Part shown: in pieces, positions 9,232-17,823 of the stretch
Position numbering within the stretch: the first letter of the stretch is position 1
How the letters are laid out: every line of letters starts with the position of its first letter
Assembly (NCBI RefSeq): GCF_947495925.1
Contig: NZ_CANMAU010000003.1
Span: 62,001-126,000 of the forward strand
Length of the DNA: 64,000 nt
From: an uncultured Algibacter sp.
GTDB taxonomy: Bacteria > Bacteroidota > Bacteroidia > Flavobacteriales > Flavobacteriaceae
Reading direction: 5' to 3'
Translations under genes and position numbers: made by a program
Notes under the pieces: generated by a model
What the model was told of the DNA's origin: nothing
The model's input: only the letters and a program-made list of their open reading frames with translations
Database searches by the model: none

Positions 9232-10623
9232 ATGTCCAAACAAGGAATACATTTTAATATATCTGAACGTAAGGTACTACTTCGAGTTTTTGATGTATTA
9301 GTGGTTTTACTAATTCTCTATTTATTAGGGAATTCATTTCACTTTGACTATTTTACAATAACTAAGGAGAATTGGACTTGGATATTTGTTTTAGTTCTAT
9401 ACCTATGGATATTTGGAACTATTTTTGAACTTTATGATCTCCAGAAATCTAGTAGGATTGAAAAGATTGCAACGAGTATTGTGTTTACTGTTTCTGTTAC
9501 AGTACTTTTTTATTTATTAACACCATTTTTTACTCCCTTACTTCCAGAAAATCGATTACAGATTTTGTTTTTTTATTTAGGAATATTGATTGCCTTGTTC
9601 TCCTGGAGGTTAGTATATGTTAATTTTATTGTATCGGCTAGGTTTTTTAAAAATGTCTTAGTCATTGGAGAAACGTCAAATATGGAATCCATGATTGATG
9701 CTTTGGTCGATTCTGACCCTAATTATAAAATTGTTGGTTTCGTAAATTGTGAAAAAACTAAATTAGGAGAAGTGAAATTCAATACGATTCCCGAGTACGA
9801 CCCAAAACTTATTGAGGAGGTTATTGAAAAGGAAAATATTTCAGAAATTGTTGTAGCAAGTTTTAATTTGGACTGTATAACATCTGAAATATATTATAAG
9901 CTTTTAAAATTATTAGAAAGGGGATTTCCGATAAATGAGTATACTCAGGTTTATGAGGATATGACGCAACGTGTCCCAGTACAGTTTATTGGAAAAGATT
10001 TTTATCGTCATTTCCCGTTTAGCAGGAACAATCAAAATAAGTTGTATTTATTTTTTCATAGACTTTTTGATATTATCATTGCATTGGTTGGATTACTAGT
10101 GGGAACACTTTTTTTGCCCCTTATATTATTAGGGAATAGTGTTGCAAATAGAGGACCACTTTTTTATACTCAGGAGCGTGTTGGAAAAAATGGTAATTTG
10201 TTTAAGATCATAAAGTACCGCACCATGATTAAAAATGCCGAAAAGGATGGAGCTGTTTGGGCGCAAAAGGGAGATGCAAGAATAACTGTATTTGGAAAGT
10301 TTATGCGGAATACCAGGCTTGATGAATTTCCTCAGTTCATTAATATTTTAAAAGGAGAAATGAGTTTGATTGGTCCAAGACCAGAACGTGCTGTTTTTGT
10401 TAAGGAGTTAGCTCAAATGTTACCGTTTTATGAAACGAGGCATATGGTTAAACCTGGATTAACTGGTTGGGCACAAGTTAAAACAAAGTATGCCGCTTCT
10501 ATAGATGATACTTTAACCAAACTTCAGTATGATTTATATTACATTAAGCATAGAGGGTTTTTATTAGATATAAATATTATAATAAAAACTTTAAGTACTG
10601 TGATTTTCTTCCGAGGACAGTAA
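9232..10623 (+). CDS. Polyprenyl glycosylphosphotransferase (WcaJ/WbaP type)
   Basis: A 463-residue initiating enzyme that transfers a sugar-1-phosphate from a nucleotide sugar to undecaprenyl phosphate. It has four N-terminal membrane helices (residues 15-120), a central Rossmann-like CoA-binding region (KNVLVIGETSNMESM), a further hydrophobic segment near 285, and the C-terminal bacterial sugar transferase domain. That domain shows KIIKYRTM near 328, RNTRLDEFPQFINILKGEM and SLIGPRPERAVF near 380. Length matches full WcaJ/WbaP proteins. It has its own -7 element and ends exactly where the convergent Lnb-like gene ends (zero gap). Donor sugar not determinable. Confidence 0.93.
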   Translation: MSKQGIHFNISERKVLLRVFDVLVVLLILYLLGNSFHFDYFTITKENWTWIFVLVLYLWIFGTIFELYDLQKSSRIEKIATSIVFTVSVTVLFYLLTPFFTPLLPENRLQILFFYLGILIALFSWRLVYVNFIVSARFFKNVLVIGETSNMESMIDALVDSDPNYKIVGFVNCEKTKLGEVKFNTIPEYDPKLIEEVIEKENISEIVVASFNLDCITSEIYYKLLKLLERGFPINEYTQVYEDMTQRVPVQFIGKDFYRHFPFSRNNQNKLYLFFHRLFDIIIALVGLLVGTLFLPLILLGNSVANRGPLFYTQERVGKNGNLFKIIKYRTMIKNAEKDGAVWAQKGDARITVFGKFMRNTRLDEFPQFINILKGEMSLIGPRPERAVFVKELAQMLPFYETRHMVKPGLTGWAQVKTKYAASIDDTLTKLQYDLYYIKHRGFLLDINIIIKTLSTVIFFRGQ

Positions 10624-11793
10624 TTATTTTGAATAAAAAGAGACCAGATATATATATCTTATAAGTAGAGCTAGTAGTAATGGGATTAATCCAATAGCGA
10701 ATACTTGTACACCAATTATCCAGTGCAGTGTCAGAAGACAAAGCATAATAATTAAAAGCTTCATATATTTTATAAACCAAGAGTTAACTTTAGTTTTAAA
10801 GAATTGACCAGTAACAAATAGATTCAAAGCGAAAGCCCATAATAAATTATAGTTTTGGTGTGTACCTTTATGGTTAGTGGCAAACCAAAGTAACAGAATT
10901 AAGACACCTACGGCACCTGTTATAGAAAATAAAATAATGTCTAGCCATTTACTTTGCTTGTTTAGTTTATAATCTCTATAAGTTATATAAATAATTAATA
11001 ACCCAATGATACTCAGCAGGAATAACGGGCTTGTCAAAAAAGAACTTGTTATTACCTTTTCTTTCTGAGAATACAAAACTTGGCTTTGTTGCACTAAAGG
11101 AGCACCCTCATTAGATTTATTGGCAACTGCAAAGAATTTGTAAATGTTCTCTGGTAAAAACATATGGTCTTCGGTTGTGGCTTGTCTATCAATTACAGAG
11201 CCTAAAGCCATATCAATACCTAAACTCCCCCAAGAATTTCTGTTTAAATTATTCTGAATAAGTGTTCTAAAAGTTGCATCTTCAAAATCTCGTGGTTTAT
11301 TAAACTGAATAGAGTTGTTTAGAGAAATATTGGTAACATCTTTAATTTTAGTAGCGCAATTATCAAAGAAGAAATCGTATAAATACCGTCTATTTTCAGG
11401 TTTGTAATTGTCTGTTAAATAGTTGTATAGCTTTTGTTTTTCTGAGATGGATAGATTTAAAACTTGCTCATTAATAGATCTATTATAATAAGCATAGATT
11501 TGATAAAACCTATTAAATTCTGTCTTACTAATTAAATAGTTTAGCTTACCCTGAGCAAATTTCAAATAGAAATTGGGTGCATCAAAGTCATACTCGCCGT
11601 AACCATAAACAACATCAATCTTTTTCTGACGGTCTTTTACTCTAAAACCACTATGTCCGAAAGCATCATTCAGAGATTCTCCGGGGCCGACTGTTAGCAC
11701 ACTAATCTCTGCTGTCTCAGAGAGTGTTAATTGCTGTGCATGACTTAATTTTATTGAAAATAAAAGGAGTAGAAAGAGTAACGTTTTTTGCAT
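10624..11793 (-). CDS. Lnb N-terminal-like periplasmic protein (DUF4105)
   Basis: A 389-residue exported membrane protein. A signal peptide (TLLFLLLLFSIKLSHAQQ) is followed by a DUF4105/Lnb_N domain (residues 22-210) with the conserved NDAFGHSGFRV near residue 43, then about five C-terminal helices. In some Gram-positive bacteria Lnb forms lyso-form lipoproteins; the N-terminal domain is a cysteine/histidine-type papain-like fold. The role in Bacteroidota is not established, so lipoprotein or envelope acyl modification is inference. It overlaps the upstream PorV-like gene by one base, suggesting co-transcription. Confidence 0.78.
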   Translation of the reverse strand: MQKTLLFLLLLFSIKLSHAQQLTLSETAEISVLTVGPGESLNDAFGHSGFRVKDRQKKIDVVYGYGEYDFDAPNFYLKFAQGKLNYLISKTEFNRFYQIYAYYNRSINEQVLNLSISEKQKLYNYLTDNYKPENRRYLYDFFFDNCATKIKDVTNISLNNSIQFNKPRDFEDATFRTLIQNNLNRNSWGSLGIDMALGSVIDRQATTEDHMFLPENIYKFFAVANKSNEGAPLVQQSQVLYSQKEKVITSSFLTSPLFLLSIIGLLIIYITYRDYKLNKQSKWLDIILFSITGAVGVLILLLWFATNHKGTHQNYNLLWAFALNLFVTGQFFKTKVNSWFIKYMKLLIIMLCLLTLHWIIGVQVFAIGLIPLLLALLIRYIYLVSFYSK

Positions 11794-12890
11794 TATCTAA
11801 AGATACTAAAATCAAGTTTTAAAGAAAACACGTTTGAATATAAGGCGACGCTTTGGTCTCCAATATCTGTAAAAGCATAATCAATTTGAATTCCATTATA
11901 CTTAAAGCCCAAACCGAAACTAGGTTGAAATGTTAATTGGTCTGTATTATCAATTTGAAGTTCATTTTGAAAATTTCCCATTCCACCTCTTAGATAAACC
12001 ATGTCAATATAGCCAAACTCAAACCCCACTGCCGGATTTATACTTGCAAACGAGGTAGAAATAACATCATTGGTTTCGGCAAAGCGCATATTTAAATTTA
12101 CAGAAGTAAGAAGTGTGTAATCGTAATTGAAATCTACTAATTTTGATACACCAATTTGCAATTTAGGAATAGTTATTTCTGTCGTTTGAGGTAATTCCTG
12201 ATTCTGACCTGCTACGGCATTTTGAATTTTAGAAAACTCCTCCTCATCAATTGCCCAAGCATTAAATGTGGTAGTTATATCTCTTGCCATAACTCCAAAC
12301 TTCCAATTATTTTCCGTTTGAAATTGAAGCCCAAAATCTAGACCAAAACCCCAAGAAGATGCAAAATCGCCAATAATGCGCCTTATCACTTTAGCATTAA
12401 CACCATAGTTAAGACCTTGAACTGGTAATTTTCTGGCGTAAGAGAAGGTTAACCCATAATCGGCAGTAGAAAATAGACTTATTCTGTCGTAGTTAATATT
12501 ACCTTGTTCATCAATAAGTTGTGTCGTGTTTAAAATATCATCAACAGCAAAACGAATTAGAGAAAATCCTACGGCACTTCTGTCATCTAGCGGCATTGCA
12601 AAAGCCGCATAGTCGTAGTTCGCTATATTGGCAAAATAGCTGGAATGCATTAATGCTAGCTGATTATCTTCCAAATTAACTAGACCAGCGGGGTTCCAAT
12701 AACCTGAGTTCACATCGTCAGAATGTGCTGTTACAGCATTACTCATACCCAATGCAGCGGCATCTACACCAATATTCATGAACTCGTTAGAATACTTTCT
12801 AACAGTTTGACTAAATAAGGACATAGATAAAACACAAAATAATGTGGTTATGTAGGGTCTCAATCGCAATTTTTTTACAAAGATGCACAT
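11793..12890 (-). CDS. PorV/PorQ-family outer-membrane protein
   Basis: A 365-residue predicted beta-barrel of the PorV/PorQ (FadL-like) group linked to type IX secretion. A short signal peptide ends near FSQ, then YSNEFMNIGVDAAALGMSN and DDVNSGYWNPAGLVNLEDN, the conserved N-terminal plug-like stretch of these proteins. PorV itself is a shuttle that collects T9SS substrates; this is more likely the PorV2-type paralogue because no other por genes are adjacent. A sequence CATCTTTG close to the -7 consensus lies at 12878-12885, just inside the ATG, so an in-frame TTG at 12869 could be the true start. Two T9SS-tailed proteins occur elsewhere in the window. Confidence 0.75.
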   Translation of the reverse strand: MCIFVKKLRLRPYITTLFCVLSMSLFSQTVRKYSNEFMNIGVDAAALGMSNAVTAHSDDVNSGYWNPAGLVNLEDNQLALMHSSYFANIANYDYAAFAMPLDDRSAVGFSLIRFAVDDILNTTQLIDEQGNINYDRISLFSTADYGLTFSYARKLPVQGLNYGVNAKVIRRIIGDFASSWGFGLDFGLQFQTENNWKFGVMARDITTTFNAWAIDEEEFSKIQNAVAGQNQELPQTTEITIPKLQIGVSKLVDFNYDYTLLTSVNLNMRFAETNDVISTSFASINPAVGFEFGYIDMVYLRGGMGNFQNELQIDNTDQLTFQPSFGLGFKYNGIQIDYAFTDIGDQSVALYSNVFSLKLDFSIFR

Positions 12891-12997
12891 AATTTATAAA
12901 CCTATAAACTTCAATTTATAACAGATATTGTTTAATACTTGTAATAGACGCTAATAGTTTGTTATTTTTACAAAAATTAATTTTGAAGAATGTCTTA

Positions 12998-13723
12998 ATG
13001 AAGAAACATATTCCGAATATTTTAACACTTTTAAATCTTTTATGTGGTAGTATAGCTGTTCTTTTTGCTGTAAATTCTAATTTTATTAGTGCGGCATTAT
13101 TTGTTTTTCTGGGTATTTTCTTTGATTTTTTTGATGGTTTTGCAGCGAGAAAATTAGAAGTTCAAAGTGAATTAGGTTTGCAATTAGATTCTCTAGCCGA
13201 TATGGTAACAAGTGGTCTCGTGCCTGGGATTGTCATGTTTAAACTATTAGAGCTAGTTGTTTCAGACTGGGGCGTGGTAAATTTATCAAGTGGTTATCAT
13301 TTGCCTTTTGTTCCTGCATTCGGACTTATAATTACACTTGCATCGGCATACAGATTAGCTAAGTTTAATGTAGACAACGAACAGCAAACCTTTTTTAAAG
13401 GTCTTCCAACACCTGCAAATGCCTTATTCATACTTTCGCTGCCATTAATACTAGAATTTCAAAATAACGATTTGATTAATAGCATTATTCTTAACAGGTG
13501 GTTTTTAATTGGGGTTGCTATTTTAAGCGCTTATTTATTGAATTCAAACATTAAATTGTTTGCTTTAAAGTTTAAAGATTATGGTTTTAAAGGCAATAGC
13601 ACAAGGTATATTTTTCTCCTGCTTTGCGCGGTATTACTAATTGTTTTAAAATTTGCTGCAATACCGGTAATTATAGTATTATATATTTTAATGTCTGTTT
13701 TAGACAATTCAATTTCAAAATAG
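12998..13723 (+). CDS. pssA: CDP-diacylglycerol-serine O-phosphatidyltransferase
   Basis: A 241-residue integral membrane CDP-alcohol phosphatidyltransferase making phosphatidylserine, the precursor of phosphatidylethanolamine. The family motif DGxxAR-x8-Gx3Dx3D is present as FFDGFAARKLEVQSELG followed by LQLDSLAD (about residues 46-70). Seven or eight hydrophobic helices follow. The ATG at 12998 (MKKHIPNILTLLNLLCGS) is chosen; a TTG 39 bases earlier only adds a poor extension. The small size and NLLCGSIAV match the archaeal/Gram-positive-type PssA used in Bacteroidota. The next gene starts directly at its stop. Confidence 0.92.
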   Translation: MKKHIPNILTLLNLLCGSIAVLFAVNSNFISAALFVFLGIFFDFFDGFAARKLEVQSELGLQLDSLADMVTSGLVPGIVMFKLLELVVSDWGVVNLSSGYHLPFVPAFGLIITLASAYRLAKFNVDNEQQTFFKGLPTPANALFILSLPLILEFQNNDLINSIILNRWFLIGVAILSAYLLNSNIKLFALKFKDYGFKGNSTRYIFLLLCAVLLIVLKFAAIPVIIVLYILMSVLDNSISK

Positions 13724-14611
13724 ATGGCATCAGGTTTTTTCGCGCTCTTTGATGATATTGCTGCCCTAATGGATGATGTGGTAGTAATGAGTAAAATTTC
13801 TACCAAAAAAACAGCGGGTATTTTAGGCGATGATTTAGCTGTAAATGCAGAAAAGGCCACTGGTTTTGTGGCTTCAAGGGAGCTGCCAGTTCTATGGGCT
13901 ATTACTAAAGGCTCTGCACTTAATAAATTAATTATACTACCTATAGCATTTTTACTAAGTGCTTTTGCGCCTTGGGGGGTTACCCTTGCTCTAATTCTTG
14001 GTGGTGTATATTTGGCTTTTGAAGGCGTAGAAAAAGTATATCATTTCATTTTTCATAGGAGTAGTCATGAACAAGATAGTATTGAGTTAAAGTCTAAAAA
14101 TGAGTTGAATTTATCAAAAGAAGAACTACTAAGTGTTGAAAAAAAGAAAGTTAAATCCGCTATTTTTACAGACTTTATTTTATCTGTTGAAATAGTCATT
14201 ATTGCTTTAGGAACGGTAATTGGTAGGCCTATTTTGTTTCAAATCTTGGTCGTTTCGATAGTGGCAATAATTGCTACAATTGGAGTTTATGGTATCGTGG
14301 CATTAATTGTTAGAATGGACGACTTTGGCTTAAAATTGGTTAAATTGAATGATAACAAAAAGAGCTTCTCATATATTATTGGAAACGTGCTAATTAATAC
14401 ACTGCCATGGGTGATAAGGAGTTTATCGGTTATTGGGACTATTGCCTTACTGTTAGTTGCAGGAGGAATATTTGTTCATAATATTGAGTTTTTTCATCAT
14501 TTTTTGGAAACTTTTCCAGGTTTTCTAAGAGACTTTATTGTGGGCATATTGGTAGGTATTGTTGCATTATTAGCTGTAAAACTATTTCAATTTATTAGGA
14601 GGCTGTTTTAG
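13724..14611 (+). CDS. DUF808 family inner-membrane protein (YedI-like)
   Basis: A 295-residue polytopic membrane protein recognised by its N-terminus ASGFFALFDDIAALMDDV and SKISTKKTAGILGDDLAVN, the hallmark of DUF808/YedI proteins. Four to six hydrophobic segments follow, with a charged cytosolic part near residues 105-145. The E. coli homologue has no firmly established function. It begins immediately after the pssA stop with no spacer, so it is probably co-translated with it, but a functional link to phospholipid synthesis would be guesswork. Confidence 0.88.
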   Translation: MASGFFALFDDIAALMDDVVVMSKISTKKTAGILGDDLAVNAEKATGFVASRELPVLWAITKGSALNKLIILPIAFLLSAFAPWGVTLALILGGVYLAFEGVEKVYHFIFHRSSHEQDSIELKSKNELNLSKEELLSVEKKKVKSAIFTDFILSVEIVIIALGTVIGRPILFQILVVSIVAIIATIGVYGIVALIVRMDDFGLKLVKLNDNKKSFSYIIGNVLINTLPWVIRSLSVIGTIALLLVAGGIFVHNIEFFHHFLETFPGFLRDFIVGILVGIVALLAVKLFQFIRRLF

Positions 14612-14823
14612 TTTTTAATGATTAGCAGTTTTTCAGATGCAGAACTCATATTTTTTTAAGTTTTGCGATTATTTAGATGTTTAAGTTGGCGCATTTTAAG
14701 ATGTGGAAATTACTGTTTTAATTAGTGTGGCAGTTTCCCCTTTTTATAACTACTTTTTTGATAATTATCCGTAGTTTACAATGGTACTTCTCAAAGAAAA
14801 GAGGTTAGTTACGACAAATATTT

Positions 14824-15606
14824 ATGAAGAATATAAGTGAATATCATTATAAACCTATTTTGGATGGGCTGGAATTTTTAAGGGCAAAATCGCATACCAT
14901 AGATTTTCCTTTTCATACACATGATACGTTTAATATTGCTTTAATTTTAGATACTACATTCAATATAAAACTCACTGATAAATTTTTAAAAGTACCAAGA
15001 GGTGTGCTTTCTATTGTAAACCCAGATGAGGTTCATGCTACACCATGCGATAGGGATCAAGGAAATTCATTTTTTACATTTTATGTTTCACCAGATGTTA
15101 TTAAATCTTTTAATAATAATAGAAACGTTTTTTTTCGGAATAAAGTAATTTATAACACTCAGCTATTCAATGAATTCTATTTCTTATCTGAAAACTTAGA
15201 AAATGCATCTGTTAATTTTGAATTTAGATTAACAAAGGCATTAAAACAGTTAGTTGTAAATTATGCCGAAGATGAGATGTTTAGTTATAAAACAACTAAA
15301 TTATTTCAGACCTTTATAAATGAATCTTCGTTCGAAACATTTTCTTTAGATAAAACAGCTTCCCAATTCGGTATAGATAAGTTTAAGTTTATACGCTTAT
15401 TCAAACAAGAAACAGGTTTAACACCGAATAATTTTGTACTATTAAAAAAAATAGAAAAAAGTAAACAACTACTTAAAAAAGGTGTCCCAATTTTAAATGT
15501 AGCAGTTGATGCTGGTTTTTATGATGCTCCTCACTTTTATAAAAATTTTAAACGCTTTACAGGTGTTACTCCCTTAGTTTTTCAGGATTCTTATTTTGTA
15601 CAATAA
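14824..15606 (+). CDS. AraC-family transcriptional regulator
   Basis: A 260-residue regulator. The N-terminal part is a cupin-like AraC binding domain (FPFHTHDTFNIALIL; SIVNPDEVHATPC), expected to sense a small molecule. The C-terminal 100 residues contain the two helix-turn-helix units: LDKTASQFGIDKFKFIRLFK and ILNVAVDAGFYDAPHFYKNF, ending RFTGVTPLVF. It stands alone with a 212-bp upstream gap and is followed after 79 bp by an S41 peptidase gene. Direct repeats of TGTACAA between the two genes could be its operator. The effector is unknown. Confidence 0.9.
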   Translation: MKNISEYHYKPILDGLEFLRAKSHTIDFPFHTHDTFNIALILDTTFNIKLTDKFLKVPRGVLSIVNPDEVHATPCDRDQGNSFFTFYVSPDVIKSFNNNRNVFFRNKVIYNTQLFNEFYFLSENLENASVNFEFRLTKALKQLVVNYAEDEMFSYKTTKLFQTFINESSFETFSLDKTASQFGIDKFKFIRLFKQETGLTPNNFVLLKKIEKSKQLLKKGVPILNVAVDAGFYDAPHFYKNFKRFTGVTPLVFQDSYFVQ

Positions 15607-15651
15607 GTGCAATAATGTACAACAGATTCATGATTTATAGTCTTACATTTG
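15597..15651 (+). promoter_or_regulatory. TGTACAA direct repeats and -7 element before the S41 peptidase
   Basis: TGTACAA occurs at 15597-15603 and 15616-15622, starts 19 bases apart, on the same helix face within about two turns. The second copy falls where the -33 element would be relative to TACATTTG (15644-15651), an exact TAnnTTTG. No TTG is present at -33, which fits an activator-dependent promoter. Binding by the adjacent AraC protein is inference. Confidence 0.35.
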
Positions 15652-15685
15652 ATGGTACATAGCCATTATATATATCAAACTAAAT

Positions 15686-17158
15686 ATGATTAAACAGTCT
15701 ATATTCGTATTAATTTATCTGACATTATTAATTAATACAAACCTTATTGCTCAAAATCAGGATTCAAGTAATTTTTGTTCAGTTGAAAAATTAAAAGAAG
15801 ATTTTAGACTTCTAAGACATAATATGGAAACCATCCAGACAGGGTTGTATACTTATACCAATAAGACTAAAATGGATAGAGCTTTTGATAGTCTAGAAAT
15901 GACGATAAAACAGCCCTTATCTTCAGTTGAATTTTATAGAAAAGTTATTTTATTAAATCAATTTATTAAAAATGGGCATACAAGTATAAAACCCAGTGTT
16001 ACATATGAAAAACAAAGAAATGAGTTATTTACACTATTTCCTTTTGAGGTGTATTTGGATAATGATATTTTGTATGTGTTAAAAAATAATTCTTCAAATG
16101 ATGATATTCAAGATGGGAGTATAATTAAAAGTATTAATGGTGAAGATGCAGTTACACTTTATAAAGAGTTTCGTGCTAAACTACCTCGAGATGGTTTTAA
16201 TACTACTTTTCCTGATAAGGTACTTAGCTCTTCTTTTAATGATATTTATGCCAACTTAAGAGGTGATTATGAAATTTATAATATTGAATTGATAAGCTTA
16301 AAAGGAGAAACTTTAAATATTGAAGTTAATGGATTAACAAAACAAAATATAAAGAAAAATAAGTGGAATAAATATCAAGATGATAGTAAGTGGTGGGGAG
16401 AGACTCAGGAGCCTGTTTTAAATCTTAGAACAGATGATAATGTTGCCATTATGGAAATCAAAGTTTTTTCTATTTACTATGCTAAAAGAGTAAAACAGAA
16501 TTTTAAAGATTTTTTTAATGAGTCATTTTCACAATTAATAAAAGAAGATATAGAACATCTTGTAATAGATTTAAGAAATAATGGTGGTGGAGATGAAAAA
16601 CCAACATTAGAATTGCTTTCCCATTTAAACGAAACCCCATTTGTTTTTTATGAGGATATGTATGTGAAAACTAATAAAACTCCTAATCCAAAATTTTATA
16701 ATCAAAGTGGGTTTAGTATTAATTTTTTGTATCCATTATTTAAATTGAAAAAGAAAGGAGAAGTTTATGGTATAAAAGGAATACCTGGTTTGAAAGAATT
16801 TAAACCCGCAAAGTCAGTTTTTAAAGGAGACGTGTATGTGTTAACAAATGGATTTTCATTTTCTGCCACGGGAGAAATAGCTTCTCATATTAAAAATATA
16901 AATAAAGCTTTGTTTGTAGGAGAAGAGGTTGGTGGTAATACAAACCAACATGTAAGTGGAACTAGTAGACTTTTAACATTACCAAATTCTAAGATTAGAG
17001 TAAGAATCCCAATAGAGTTGTTTAAATTAAATGTGAAATCTGAAAATACTGGACATGGCGTTATTCCAGATTATTATGTAAGACCAACTATTACGGATAA
17101 ATTATTAGATAAAGACCCAGAAATGGAGTTTGTGTTTAAGTTAATAGAAGACAAATAG
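15686..17158 (+). CDS. S41-family peptidase (secreted)
   Basis: A 490-residue exported protease of the tail-specific/C-terminal-processing family. A signal peptide ends near NLIAQNQ. The C-terminal catalytic domain has HLVIDLRNNGGGDE, VYVLTNGFSFSATGEIAS with the nucleophilic serine, and GEEVGGNTNQHVSGTS. The middle region (FEVYLDNDILYVLKNNS; IIKSINGEDA) looks like a diverged PDZ-type segment. It has no lipobox. It follows the AraC regulator and may be controlled by it. It ends 3 bp from the stop of the convergent Arc-like gene. Confidence 0.85.
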   Translation: MIKQSIFVLIYLTLLINTNLIAQNQDSSNFCSVEKLKEDFRLLRHNMETIQTGLYTYTNKTKMDRAFDSLEMTIKQPLSSVEFYRKVILLNQFIKNGHTSIKPSVTYEKQRNELFTLFPFEVYLDNDILYVLKNNSSNDDIQDGSIIKSINGEDAVTLYKEFRAKLPRDGFNTTFPDKVLSSSFNDIYANLRGDYEIYNIELISLKGETLNIEVNGLTKQNIKKNKWNKYQDDSKWWGETQEPVLNLRTDDNVAIMEIKVFSIYYAKRVKQNFKDFFNESFSQLIKEDIEHLVIDLRNNGGGDEKPTLELLSHLNETPFVFYEDMYVKTNKTPNPKFYNQSGFSINFLYPLFKLKKKGEVYGIKGIPGLKEFKPAKSVFKGDVYVLTNGFSFSATGEIASHIKNINKALFVGEEVGGNTNQHVSGTSRLLTLPNSKIRVRIPIELFKLNVKSENTGHGVIPDYYVRPTITDKLLDKDPEMEFVFKLIEDK

Positions 17159-17161
17159 GGG

Positions 17162-17326
17162 TTACTCTGATTTTTTTTTAGGAGCCCGTTTAGCCTTTTT
17201 TATACTTTCATTAAGCATCCACTCAATCTGGCCGTTGGTACTGCGAAACTCATCTGCAGCCCACTTTTCAATAGCCTTGAGCATATCCTCGTTAATGCGT
17301 AGCGCAAAAGCCTTTTTCTTTGCCAT
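17162..17326 (-). CDS. Arc-family ribbon-helix-helix DNA-binding protein (54 aa)
   Basis: A small gene of 54 residues: MAKKKAFALRINEDMLKAI, then EKWAADEFRSTNGQIEWMLN and a basic tail (KKAKRAPKKKSE). The FALRI strand, two helices and the NGQIEWMLNESI segment are the Arc/MetJ ribbon-helix-helix pattern; it should bind DNA as a dimer of dimers. It starts 2 bp after the stop of the membrane-protein gene and is the third gene of a trio with an SPFH protein. It may autoregulate the trio; the promoter region holds repeated TTAAAATGATA sites. Known neighbourhood in many bacteria, mechanism unproven. Confidence 0.85.
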   Translation of the reverse strand: MAKKKAFALRINEDMLKAIEKWAADEFRSTNGQIEWMLNESIKKAKRAPKKKSE

Positions 17327-17328
17327 AA

Positions 17329-17820
17329 TTAAATTTCATATAAATATCTCTCTATAACACTATCAGCATCATGTTTCTTTTGAGTACCAATTAATACTTT
17401 TTTGCCATTTTTTAATTCTAATTGAATACCAATATTGCCTTTAACGTTAATAGCGATTCCATTATTCTTTTTCCAAAGCCAACCACCTTTTAATCCCCAT
17501 CCTCCAAATTCAGAAATGGCATCATATTTTCTAGTTTTAGCTTTTTTTATATGTTTCCAAAGTATGGTTTTCATCTTCAAATGAAAAGGAAAAAATTGAT
17601 AATGTATACCACTTTCGTCTATTCTGGTTTTTAGTTTAAAAATGAATATAAGTCCCATGGATATTAAAACGATAGTCATGGTACCAATATATTGATTTAA
17701 ACTCATTTGATTTTCATAAAAAAGCTTTGTAATTAGAAATATGGGAATCATACTTGAGATACTCAATAATATAATTAGCCAAGTTTGAGTAAACCGTTGT
17801 TCTTCTTTAAAGACTCTCAT
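17329..17820 (-). CDS. Small membrane protein of unknown function
   Basis: A 163-residue protein with two N-terminal membrane helices (residues 13-32 and 43-63) and a cytosolic C-terminal part of about 95 residues. That part contains IDESGIHYQFFPFH, WKHIKKAKTRKYDAI and a Gly/Trp-rich stretch GGWGLKGGWLW, resembling small PH-like domains of membrane proteins. I do not recognise a named function. It lies 3 bp after the SPFH gene and 2 bp before the Arc-like gene, so the three genes form one unit. The FGGWGLKGG motif suggests a conserved family rather than a random ORF. Confidence 0.75.
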   Translation of the reverse strand: MRVFKEEQRFTQTWLIILLSISSMIPIFLITKLFYENQMSLNQYIGTMTIVLISMGLIFIFKLKTRIDESGIHYQFFPFHLKMKTILWKHIKKAKTRKYDAISEFGGWGLKGGWLWKKNNGIAINVKGNIGIQLELKNGKKVLIGTQKKHDADSVIERYLYEI

Positions 17821-17823
17821 TAT

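Noticed and set aside
14728-14745. TGGCAG upstream of the AraC gene as a second sigma-54 promoter
   Set aside because: Ten bases after the GG there is TT, not GC, so the -24/-12 spacing fails.
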